Shown in pieces: positions 33,286-43,844 of a DNA stretch of 64,000 nt (the stretch's first letter is position 1; every line of letters starts with the position of its first letter). The stretch is from positions 78,934,253 through 78,998,252 of the forward strand of contig NC_079135.1 in assembly GCF_945859705.1 (NCBI RefSeq), given 5' to 3'. This stretch comes from Episyrphus balteatus (taxonomy: Eukaryota > Arthropoda > Insecta > Diptera > Syrphidae). The notes beneath the pieces were generated by a model that saw only the letters and a program-made list of their open reading frames with translations, had not been told where the DNA came from and made no database searches. A program made the translations under genes and the position numbers.

Positions 33286-34115
33286 GTTAAGTTTAGGATT
33301 CGGAAAAAAAATCGAACCCCAGAAAATAATTTTACATAACATTACGATGATGGAGAATTCCAAAAAAGTGGGTCCGGCAATTCTGAATGTCTGTCTATCT
33401 ATGTGTGTACCTCGAGCTTGATCCTAAACTAATCGAGCGATTTTCTTCAAACCTGGTAGTTGACGTTTTGAGCGATTCCCTAGAGGACGAATTGAAAATA
33501 GGACTAACGTAACCTGTCATATGACAAAAACAGAAAAGTTATTTTTTTTTTTCAAAAACGGCTCTAACGATTTTGATTAAAACGTTTGTGTGTAGTGTAA
33601 CACATAAAAGATTCCTTTGGAAACAAAAAAATCTTTTTTGCACCGTTACTAACGTTACCTGCCATAGAACGGTTTGTTTTGATTTATGAATTTCTCGTAA
33701 ACGACGGAACAATCAGTAGGTATATAAATAATTTTAAAATTTTTCAAAAAACATATTTTTGGATTTTTAAAAAGTATTCCAAATTTTTTCTTAAAAATGG
33801 CATACCAACTTTTTTTTGAAAAATTTTAGCATATTTTTTTAAAAAATGGCTTTAACGATTTTCAAATTTTTTATTCTTAAAATTCCTCTTTGTGCAAGAA
33901 ATCAAATGGCATACTTGGTTTTATAAAAAAGATCATTTAAAACGGTGTTTAATTTTATAAATACAAAAACTTATTACCTATTAAATACAAAAATTTTAGG
34001 AAATTCCTAAAATAGTTAAAATTTTAAATAATTTTGTGCTGTAAAAAGCTTAAAGATAAGAGTAACTTTTACCATTAGAGCAAGTATTTGCGACCCCATT
34101 CGTGCATTTTTTTTT
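33286..34115 (+). mobile_element. GTCT-microsatellite element, copy B (5'-truncated)
   Basis: Starts inside the family core (GTTTAGGATTCG) and keeps the downstream order: ACATTACGATGATGGAGAAT, AAAAAAGTGGGTCCGGCAATTC, a very short GTCTGTCTATC remnant, ACGGCTCTAACGATTTT and the tail GAGCAAGTATTTGCGACCCC. An old copy with hardly any microsatellite. Confidence 0.72.
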
Positions 34116-35797
34116 AAAAAAGGTTTTTCTTGAAAATAAAGTTTTATCACTACCTAAAGGGTTTTTGACCTTATTCAACAGTTTGGTCATAACGAAATCT
34201 TCTTAATGTAAAAATACAGTGGTCAACAAAATTAAACTTTTTTTTTGTCCCAAGATTTTAATTTATAGGTTTTTAATTCGAATCCAAAGTTAGACTTACT
34301 TTTCTCAAAAATTACTTTGAAAAGAAAAATTTGTGTGTGTAAGGTCGATTTCATGGACAAATTTTATGTAGAAGCTATAAATTTAAAACTTTTTTCAACA
34401 AAAATTTCAAAAAAACACATTTCCTATTTATTATCCCACTTTTATTTTTGAAAATCAATTTCTGACATTTTAAATATTTTTGAAATTTTATTTTTAGGCG
34501 TTGATTTATTATATATTTATAGCTTGGAGTTACTAAATTAATGTAACGTGAGTCACCTAATTATTTTCAAATTTTTCCCCGAAAGTTTGGTTTTGTCAGT
34601 AATAATTTTTAAAGCTTGTATTTTTGTATGCATGGAATATTCAATAAAAACAAACTATCTTCGTACTATCGAACTCTTAAAACTCTTGTCCGATTAATGT
34701 TATCCATCATTCATGGGCAGTATTTTCGTATCAATTTATTATGAAATTGACGAAAAAAAAAATCAATTTATGTAAACGCAATTTTTCTGAATGTAACATG
34801 AGTTACCATGGAATTGCCCTGCGGTTTATTTTACAATGAAAAATTAGGTCTTATTAAATTAATTTATATAATAAATTTATAACAACTTCTTACACTCCAA
34901 AGAATTTTTAACATAGGATCAAGAGGTTCACATTCGTGTTTTTAACTTATTTACATTTTACTCAATCCTCATTGATAACACCTTGCGCTTGCAGCACTTG
35001 GTGTCCACTTACACTTCTGCAAATCTTCCCGTCATTAACTTACTTAACCTTTGTTACTTCAACTGTTTAACACCGATCAAGTGTTTTTCCCAAATAAGAT
35101 CCATTTAAGGTCTACTTTCTCCACTTCCACATTGATTTCGATCTCCTAGTAAGTTTTTGTATACATTTTTTTCGTCGCTGGCCCTTAGACTATATGTAAG
35201 GTTTTTTTTCAACCAACCAACATATTCTGTTTTGTATAGTTTGCAGCATAATTATCTAACAGACTGCTAACACAGACTATAGACCAACAATGTTTATAAA
35301 CATTTATGTTTTTTCAACATATCCAACAAATCAAAAGTCTCCACTGATTCACTCTTCTCAGTATTTCTCACCTCACCTGCCTCAAATTTTATTTAAGAGC
35401 AAACACTTGTCTGCAAAAACAGCAAACAAATCAGACCCAAACTCACCACACACACTCATTGAATTTAGCCAAGACACTTTTTCGTAGCGCTGCACAGCAT
35501 CTTTGCATCGAATAAAAATATTTCGACCAACTAAACACAAAAACCACCACCTCAACCACCACTATGAGTGCTATGACTGTCGCACTCTACAGAGCAGCAG
35601 GCAGCAAGCAAGCAGCAGCAGCAGCATCCATCCATAAAACCCATGGACCATTGTGTGTCTGCTTTCGATTTTTAGCGCAACACAATTCGACCAAAAACGT
35701 ATCTACGGGATTCTATACGCTACGTGCAATTACGGAACAGACATCAAGACAACGACGAACGTACGGTGAATGAATGCGAACGAGTCTTAACAGCATC
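34116..35797. other. Region upstream of netrin
   Basis: AT-rich with no gene to about 34900; CAGTGGTCAACAAAATTAAA at about 34219 looks like a transposon end but has no partner. From 34900 the DNA is less AT-rich and looks unique, with CAGCAGCAGCAGCAG at about 35608. Short plus-strand frames at 35290-35948 lack start-context or domain support and more likely lie in 5'-flanking or untranslated sequence of netrin. Confidence 0.5.
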
Positions 35798-35830
35798 AGT
35801 TGACTGTGAACAGCCGGCTAGCTCTGTCGT
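35798..35830 (+). promoter_or_regulatory. Putative TATA-less Inr+DPE core promoter of netrin
   Basis: TCAGTT at 35796-35801 fits the insect initiator TCAKTY, with A+1 at 35798. TGTCGT lies exactly at +28 to +33 and fits the permissive downstream promoter element set DSWYVY. No TATA box is apparent at -30. The site is about 670 bp before the netrin ATG. Motif spacing is seen in the sequence; use as a start site is inference. Confidence 0.35.
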
Positions 35831-36467
35831 GTGTTATCGTGAGTGTCGCTTGATACAATATTATATCTCTCGAAACTCTATTGAATCTTGTAGATGTTTC
35901 GTACGTAATTTTTATTCAAAGAATCGAAGAATCCCCTTCGGCAGGTAGGACGAGTATCTCAATTTTTTTTATTGTTGTTGTACTGCTTCGATATTATACT
36001 ACAAGATAATATCGGTAGCGGATAGTTTTGTCAGACTCGTTGACGCCTCGCCCGTCACTCATATATTTATTAGAATATTATATTTTTAATCCTCGGGCGT
36101 GATGATCAGAAAAACGGATTCGCAGGTAACAGATTCCTTCCTCTTTAGCACGTTGCGTCGCCGATCTTTGTCGTGCGAGGAAGCTTAGTTAACAAATATT
36201 TTTTGTGTGTGCATCCAAGTGTGGAACAGCTCTCAGCTATCCACGCAGTAATTCAAGTGGAAATATGAATTAAACGCCCAATCTTAATATACAAGAAGTA
36301 CATCGTGTCAATTATATTTTAACTTGTGATATTTGTTTGTTGTTGTTGTTGATCAAGAAAAGTGGGTTAGGGTGTCTCTTCTTTGATATTTGAACCAAGA
36401 AATCAATATTTCTTACATACCTACCAAATTTGTGTCTCATATTTATACCAACCTTATACCTTTTAGT
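35798..36467 (+). other. Probable netrin 5' untranslated region, perhaps with an intron
   Basis: No conserved coding sequence. A donor-like CAG|GTAGGA at 35944/35945 and an acceptor-like pyrimidine-rich ACCTTATACCTTTTAG ending at 36466 would remove 522 bp and join directly before TATG. An alternative donor, CAG|GTAACA, is at about 36124. Whether the leader is spliced cannot be told from this window. Confidence 0.35.
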
Positions 36468-37623
36468 ATGAAATTAGTCTTTTTTGCTTGTCTGCTGATC
36501 ATCCAGCTGGTGATCAGGGGTGGTGCAATACCCTCAGATGCGTATTTGAAGATGTTTGCTTCGCAAACATCAGTTGACCCTTGCTATGACGAAGACAAGG
36601 CTAGCAAGTGTATCCCGGATTTTGTAAATGCCGCTTATGGCAACCCTGTGGTCGCCTCAAGCACCTGTGGCCTAAACGGTCCAGATCGCTATTGTGACGT
36701 AGCACAGAACAACGAAGAAACCCAATGTCATATTTGTGATGATTCGAATTCAAAACGACGTTTTCCCGCCTCCGCTATGACCGATCTTAATAATCCGAGC
36801 AATGTCACCTGCTGGCGATCGGAGACCGTTATGCCAGCTACTAATATCAATTCGCCGCCAGATAATGTTACCCTCACTTTATCGCTGCATAAAAAGTATG
36901 AGCTGACTTATGTTAGCTTACAATTCTGTCCAAAAGCTCCAAAGCCTGACTCGATCGCGATCTACAAAAGTTCAGACTATGGCAAGACCTGGCAACCCTT
37001 TCAATTTTACAGCTCACAGTGCCGCAGGGTCTATGGACGACCAAATCGTGCAACTATCAATAAGTCTAATGAACAGGAAGCCAGGTGCACTGACGCCCAC
37101 CGTCACATGGGCGAAGGAACGTCCACTCAAGGCACTCGGATAGCCTTTAGCACCTTGGAAGGACGCCCCTCTGCCAGAGATTTTGACTCATCAACTGTTT
37201 TACAAGACTGGGTTACTGCCACCGATATTCGGGTGATCTTCCACCGATTGCAAATGCCTGCGGAACTTTTCCAGCAGGGACAGGCGAATCAGGAAAGCAA
37301 CGGGATGACAGCTCCTGTGTCCAGAACTAAATACACTGACGACTCGCTCGGTTCGAATGCCATCGATCCTCCCGTAATTACCGTGTCAACATCGATGGCT
37401 ATCACATCGATGGTCGGACAGCATTATGCGGTATCGGACTTCTCGGTTGGTGGACGATGCAAATGCAATGGACACGCTTCTAAATGCATTACAGATCGTG
37501 ACGGATTACTGGCTTGTGATTGCAGGCATAATACAGCCGGCAGGGATTGCGAACGCTGCAAGCCGTTCCATTTTGATAGGCCATGGGGCAGGGCAACTTC
37601 ACGGGATGCCAATGAATGTAAAG
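36468..37623 (+). CDS. Net: Netrin, N-terminal coding exon (domain VI and first LE module)
   Basis: Netrins are secreted laminin-related guidance cues that act through DCC/Frazzled and UNC-5 receptors on axons and muscles. The exon encodes residues 1-385 plus one base. ATG 36468 is chosen because a signal peptide follows at once (MKLVFFACLLIIQLVIRGGA); the longer open frame to 36390 has only a TTG. DPCYDEDKASKC begins the laminin N-terminal domain at about C39. Netrin hallmarks are YGNPVVASSTCG, QDWVTATDIRVIFHRL and HYAVSDFSVGGRCKCNGHA. The first laminin-EGF module starts at C331. NXS/T sites (NVTC, NVTL) are present. The frame reaches TGTAAAG|GTAAGT, a consensus donor in phase 1; ECK next to an incoming G-starting codon matches the usual NECKxC continuation. 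LE2, LE3 and the C-terminal NTR-like domain are not in the window. NetA versus NetB cannot be decided. Confidence 0.96.
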
Positions 37624-39543
37624 GTAAGTTGTTTGTATGACAAGTTTACTTGTTGTTTTTTATTTTTTGTTTTGTTTCCGTTTTTTGTTGTTTATATATT
37701 TTTTCTTGTCGTTCTTTGAATGGGGAATTGAGTTCAATCGACCAATCGACCATAGCTGTCAGATTTGTGCTGCTGTTTGTGTACTTATTTGCCATCGAGT
37801 TGCCAGGGTAGGTAGGTAACACGAACAATTAATAAATTAATAACCATATGGATGGTTGGGAAAAAAGGGGGTGGAAATTCCTTTCGTCGTCATTGTCGCC
37901 TTTTTGTGTGTATGTACGTCAGAATGAGCGTACTTTCTACATATTTCGAATAAATCTGTTCCGGAGCTCACGCTTCTATAACCATGGTATGTTGGATAGA
38001 TGGATGGATTTACCCTTAATGAAGGGATGTGTTTTCGGTTTCAGGGCTTTCCCGTTGTAGATGTGTACATTATTTTGTGCAAGGAAAGATATGTATGTAG
38101 ACAAGAATATTGTGTGTGTTCGACATATGAAGGCAATAAAATAACGCTCCCTCAATCACACCCAATCGGTCTGCGATTATACGCTGAATGCCTACTTAAT
38201 GATTTTATTACGCTTCACTCGACTCAATTGCAATGAATTGGACTCTCTCTTGGTTCTGTGTCCTTGCCATGCACATGTGATTGTCGTCATTTTTTTTTTC
38301 CCTATATTGTTGGTAGGTAGGTATAATATAGCCGGGACGGGAATTTCTGACGTTTTTTTTCCTTTTTTCTGTTTTTCTCGTTTTTTGTTTTGTTTTTTTT
38401 TTTTTTTTTTTTCTCTTTACAAATTTGTAGGGGAAACACTCAGATTTTATTCGGGAACATCTTTGAAATGTTTTATTGTTTTGTAGAGTCCGGAAACTGA
38501 GGGATGTTCTTTTGCTTGTTGATCATCATTGGGTCGTGTGTTGTTATTATAATGGAGATTAATTTTTATGATATTGAAGTTTTTTTGAGGATATCATTTT
38601 TGATTGTTCTATGTTTTTACTTGCGATGTCCCTACAAAAGGTACTGAAGAGATTTAGAGCTCGAGAAAACGGGGATCCTTCAAGGATGCCTATCTGTCTG
38701 CTTTAGGTACATGGTGTTGTGTTAAGGTTTTAGGTGCTTCCAGATTCGAAATTAATAAAATGAATGACTGGGTCGAACGTCCTTTCCATTATAGAAAAAA
38801 GTTCATAACAGAATATTTTTAATTTAAATCTATAAGAAAAATAATAAAAACATTAAAAATAATTTAAAACTTAAAAAAAAAACATAGAAAAACATAGATT
38901 TTTTTACCTCGAAACAAAACACTGTAACACAGAATTTTTTTGAAAAAAGCAAAAAACCGTTAAAATTTGTATTTACAAAATGGTTATTTTTTATAAAAAT
39001 AACAAATAAAAAAAAAAAATTGAAAAAAATCAGAGGTCCGTTTTCAAAAAAAATAAAAAATATTTAAAAAAATGAATTTTTTTTAAATCCAATATTTTTC
39101 TTTTTTTTTTGATAATTTTTCTTAGTTTTAACACTAAGGTTACTAAAAATTCGCTTACGAGACAATTTGTGGACCTTGCATAGAAAGGAATGCAGCTCCA
39201 TTTTTTTAAATTTAGGCAGATCCAAATTTTTAAAAATTGGAGTTTTTACAAGTAGGTATTTTGCATTAAGCCTAAAACTTGATTTAAAAAAATTGCATAT
39301 TTTCACTTTTTGTTTTAATCAAGTTTTAGGTTAAATAAAAAAAATATCTATTTTGTGGATCTTCCTAAATATAAAAAAAGGAGATGCATCCCTTTTGATG
39401 CATGGTCCTCAATTTCTGTAAGCTTTTAAAATTTATACAAAATTATTGGTTTATTCCGTTTGAAAAGTTTGTTTAAAAAACACAATCCCCACTATTTATA
39501 TAAAGGTAGAAATATTATTGTTCATGTAGAACGGAAATAAACT
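37624..39543 (+). other. Netrin intron, proximal part
   Basis: Begins GTAAGT. The first 1 kb is less AT-rich with no coding frame of interest. It includes a long poly-T run (about 38391-38412) and, at about 38616, TTTTTACTTGCGAT, the start of the GTCT-element core, without the rest. From 38800 the DNA is low-complexity A/T. Confidence 0.7.
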
Positions 39544-39733
39544 TACACAGAGGGAAAAAATAAATTGAAGTTGAAACGTCTTTGTTTCAAAGATGAACTA
39601 CTTTGATTTATGTGACTTTAAGATACGAAATTATCAAAAATCAACCTTTTTTCCACGTTGATTTTAAAATGTTCATCTTCAAAGCAAAATCATTCCGAAT
39701 GATAGTTAAATCAATGTGGTTTTCATTGATTTA
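39544..39733. mobile_element. MITE (CACTGAGGG family), 3'-truncated
   Basis: Follows 14328-14530 closely (AGGGAAAAAATAAATTGAAG, ATTTATGTGACTTTAAGA, CTTTTTTCCACGTTGATTT, AATCATTCCGAAT). It stops before the right terminal repeat, and the left end has one substitution (CACAGAGGG). Confidence 0.82.
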
Positions 39734-40735
39734 GGTGTAGATGTTCTACTTCTTAACAAAAAACGTTTATTTCAAAAAAATCATTAGTATACCTACGTCC
39801 CATAGAACCATTTTGTTTCATATGTCCAAGAACGTCTCTGTTGGCTAACCTAATGGTTTTCAAATTTCAATTTTATTAAAATCGAGTCAGTGCGTAGTTT
39901 TGCCCTTCAAAGGTGAAATCTTTCAAATTTTTGTACATGTTGCTTTGTTATGAAAGCTGAACCTTTCCACACCTAGGAGGGCTCGGTTCGATATACCATT
40001 TTGACTCAAAGATGAAAGAAAAATACTTATCGTCTTCGGCTCAAAATGCAAACCTGATAAATGCCACCTGATAACTCCTTTCAAAAATTGGTTAATAATA
40101 CAAAATACTTTCAAATCTTATTAATACTTTGAAATTGTACCTATTAATATGGAGAATAACAGCCTGTTTTCACTGCAGCATGAATGATATAATTTCACAA
40201 ATAATCTTTAAGTTAAGGACCCCGTCATAGGTAATGTCATAAGATTTATTTTGCGCATTGCATATAGCCCCTTCGAAACAAACATAAATGAGGTTACAAT
40301 ATCGAAAAAATATTGTGTTTATCATGACTTTCTATTGATTAATGGTATACACATAAGAGAATACCCCGATTTTGGAAGCAACATTTTTACTGTTTTATCA
40401 CAAACTATTAATCTTAATAAGCACAATATAAACCGTATTATTCATATCATAGTGTTAGGCGTAAAAAATTTAACAATTTATTTTTTGACACAAGTTGCTG
40501 AAGGCCATCTAGAGAAAATTGATTATGGCAAAATATATGACAATTTAGAAATTATTAGTTCTAGATTCAGATTATTCAATTTAGGGGTCTTTGTTTTCGA
40601 AATGAGGGTGGGTGCGAATCTTTATGGCCGATATCTCAGTAACAAAATCATGACAATTATTGTAAAATTTTGTAAAATCTTTCGAAGGGTGAAATTGCTG
40701 CCATTACCGTCAAGTAGAAATGCAACACACATTAC
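39734..40735 (+). other. Netrin intron, anonymous stretch
   Basis: No repeat or gene recognised. The 167-codon frame at 40251-40754 is the longest non-repeat plus-strand frame in the intron. Its translation has no recognisable domain, is rich in Ile/Asn/Lys codons expected of AT-rich DNA, and its 3' part runs into a transposable-element core, so it is not called as a gene. Confidence 0.5.
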
Positions 40736-40865
40736 ATTTTTACTTGCGATATAGGTACTATAGGGCAAGTTTAGGATTCGTAAAAGAAATCGAACTCGAG
40801 ATAACAATTTTACATGACATTACAATGATGGAGAATGCCAAAAAAGTGGGTCCGGCAATTCTGTA

Positions 40866-41122
<257 letters not shown>

Positions 41123-41936
41123 CTATCTGGAGCTGCAGCCTAAACGAGTGAAGTGATTTTCTTCAAACTTGGTAGTTAGCAGTTTTTGGTGATTCCCTAG
41201 AGGGGAAATTGAAATTTTTTTTTTATGACCAAAACTAACGGTACCTGCCATATAACGGAAATAGAAAAGTTAATTTTTTTCAAAAACGGCTCTAACGATT
41301 TTGATTAAAATTTTTGTGTATAATACTACACATAAGGGCCAACTTTTTAAATAAAAAAAATATTTTTTGTACCGTTATTAACGGTACCTGTCATAGAACG
41401 GTTTTTTTCGTTTCTGAATATCTCGTACAAAATTAACCCGATTTAAATGAAAATTTTTATACAAAAGTGTGTAAGTAAAGATAATATTAAAATTTTAGAA
41501 AATTTTCAAAAAACGCATTTTTGGTTTTTTAAAAAATATTTCAAAATTTTTTTTTGAAAAATCAATTTTTTGAAAACGGATCAATGATAAATTTTGAAAT
41601 TTAGTTTTTATGTGTAAATTAATTATTTCTTCAAAATGGCATACCAACTTTTTTTTTGAAAAATGTTAAAAAAATTTTATATATAAAAAATTATTTTTTT
41701 AAAAAACGGCTCCTACAATTTTCAAAATTTTTTTTCTAAAAATACCTTTTTATACGAGAAATAAAATGGCATATTTGTTTTTTTTTTTAAGATATTTTAA
41801 AACGGAGTTTTATTAATTATAAAAACAGATTTAATTATTTTATACTACTTATGAAATTTCTTCAAAATATCGAATTTTAAATTTCTTGAATAAAAAGCTT
41901 TAACATTATAGTTACTTTAAGCATAAGAGCAAGTAC

Positions 41937-41954
41937 GTGCGACCCCAGTCGTGC
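41937..41954 (+). repeat. 3'-terminal hairpin of GTCT element
   Basis: GTGCGAC-CCCA-GTCGTGC. All seven stem positions pair in RNA if G-U pairs are allowed. The same sequence ends copy D at 50810-50827. A terminal hairpin is a feature of Helitron-type elements, but the expected CTRR end is not seen here. Confidence 0.55.
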
Positions 41955-41962
41955 AATTTATT

Positions 41963-43578
41963 AATATAAATTTAGGAGTTCCAGTTTTTTTTAATAGGCT
42001 TCACAATGAGCACAAAACAGCATTATTACTTTTTTCAAAAAAGTACTAGGTAATCCCCATTCCCTTTCGATTTATTTACGGATAAAATATTAATACTATT
42101 CAATATAAAGTGATTAACTAATTACTTTCGAAAAACTCTAGGTACATGATTTTGTGAAGGAAGACGTCAATCCTTTTTTATTTAAAAACAGGTAAAATTG
42201 TTCCATGTTAGTAAATTGAATCACTGTCTACCTTAAAGTTTTGTCAAAACTCAAAAGAAGTATCAGTCCTATATAACAGTAAATTTCATTTGCAGTAAAA
42301 AACAAAACAGCATTCAAACTTCAACAATAATTGTCTTTCGTTTGTTTTGAAGTTTAACTGAAATATATTCTACAAAACAGATACATAGTCATATTGTATA
42401 TTTTTTTACATTGCAGCATTACATTTGAATAAAACTTTCCAAAGAAAAAGTTTATAAAACCCATGTATACCCATACCATGAGCTAAATACAAAATATACT
42501 GAATAAGTTTGATCCGAAAAAGAGTCCGATTTGCACTCAAAGTATATTCTTTTTATATGCAATATATTTTATGCAGTGGATTTAAACTTCATTTAAGGGA
42601 TATAACATAAAAAAAAGAGAAAATAAATCCGAACTTGGATCTAGCTTTGTAACAGAGGAGATATTTTAGTATAATATTTTAAATGTAATCCCAAAAAGTT
42701 TTTTTTTTTTGCTTTTTCTCTTTACAAACATGTTAAAATTAAAAGAGTTGGTTGTTTTGTCTTCTATTTACTTAAAGTTGTAAACCTTTTTATTTAAAAT
42801 ATAAAGGAGATCAAAGGTTTACGTAAATGATGGTTATACGCATAAAGTTTATTTTGACATTTTTCTATGATGAGTTTTTATTTAAACTAGATTATTTTGA
42901 TTCGAATAAAGTTTGTTCACAAAAGTGTGGATACAATGACGGAGTTATTTTGTCTATAATCAAAAGTTTTCCATTTTCCAGAACAATAGAACAACCTACA
43001 TATTAGTTTAGGTATGAATGAATTCATAGGTAAAAGCACATTATTTTTCAATTGGTATTTGATAATAGTTTGTAAATTTTATAAGTAATTGTGTGTAAAT
43101 TTTATAAGTAATTGTGTGTTTAAATATTTAAATTAATTGGTGTTAGTAATCAGCCTATTAAGGATAATATCGACACCTTAAACGCTACATTCGTATCAGC
43201 TAATAATGTGATTAAATCAGCATGTAACTTCCCTCCAAGTTAAAAGAGCGCGATGAAAAGAATTATAAGTTGGTTTATTTTATCTTTAATTTTTAAGCAC
43301 TTTAAGTTGTTTTGATCTGTTACAATACCTATCAATTTAAAGTTTTTTATCCAATAACTAGAAAATGCTTTAAACGATTAGTAAACAAATCGAATTTGAT
43401 GTAATAATTAGGTGCTAAATAAGTGTTTTATGAACTTGCCCAATTTTCTCGAAATACATGGCCTCTTTTCCAATAAAGAAACATCCATTTTCACACATGT
43501 TTAAGGGCAAAAAATTTTTTAGAAATCTCTGGAAATCTATAGAAACTTAATTCAGATACATGAAGTGAGTAATTAAAG
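41963..43578 (+). other. Netrin intron, AT-rich stretch
   Basis: No gene or recognised mobile element. Contains one small tandem duplication (TGTAAATTTTATAAGTAATTG, two adjacent copies near 43071-43115). Confidence 0.5.
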
Positions 43579-43590
43579 ACGATTCATAAA
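43579..43590. repeat. 12-bp direct repeat flanking the palindrome (left)
   Basis: ACGATTCATAAA, repeated exactly at 43833-43844 directly after the palindrome. It may be a target duplication bounding a 242-bp insertion (43591-43832). Confidence 0.5.
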
Positions 43591-43644
43591 TTATCTATTA
43601 ATTCGTATTGAATTATATTTGGAATTTCTGTACGAGTTTTATAA

Positions 43645-43833
43645 TTAGGTATATAATAAAACACTTCTTATCCTCGTACAATAGTTGTATTTATTTACAA
43701 ACGTTTTCGAAAAGTTAACTTTTCATCTTCAGGTGATGCTATCACCTGAAGATGAAAAGTTAACTTTTCGAAAACGTTTGTAAATAAATACAACTATTGT
43801 ACGAGGATAAGAAGTGTTTTATTATATACCTAA
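43645..43833. repeat. Near-perfect 189-bp palindrome
   Basis: Arms of about 93 bp, reading TTAGGTATATAATAAAACAC inwards to AGGTGAT, a 3-base centre (GCT), then the exact reverse complement. No mismatches were found along the arms. Such identity means either recent origin or ongoing correction between arms. No coding content. Confidence 0.93.
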
Positions 43834-43844
43834 CGATTCATAAA

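Noticed and set aside
34219..34810. Tc1-like element beginning CAGTGGTCAACAAAATTAAA
   Set aside because: No matching inverted right end was found downstream.
36390..36467. N-terminal extension of netrin from a TTG
   Set aside because: The ATG at 36468 is followed at once by a good signal peptide, while the upstream residues would bury it and follow a non-ATG start. A possible splice acceptor also lies just before 36467.
40251..40754. 167-codon plus-strand frame in the netrin intron
   Set aside because: Rich in Ile/Asn/Lys, no recognisable domain, and its 3' end runs into the core of a mobile element.
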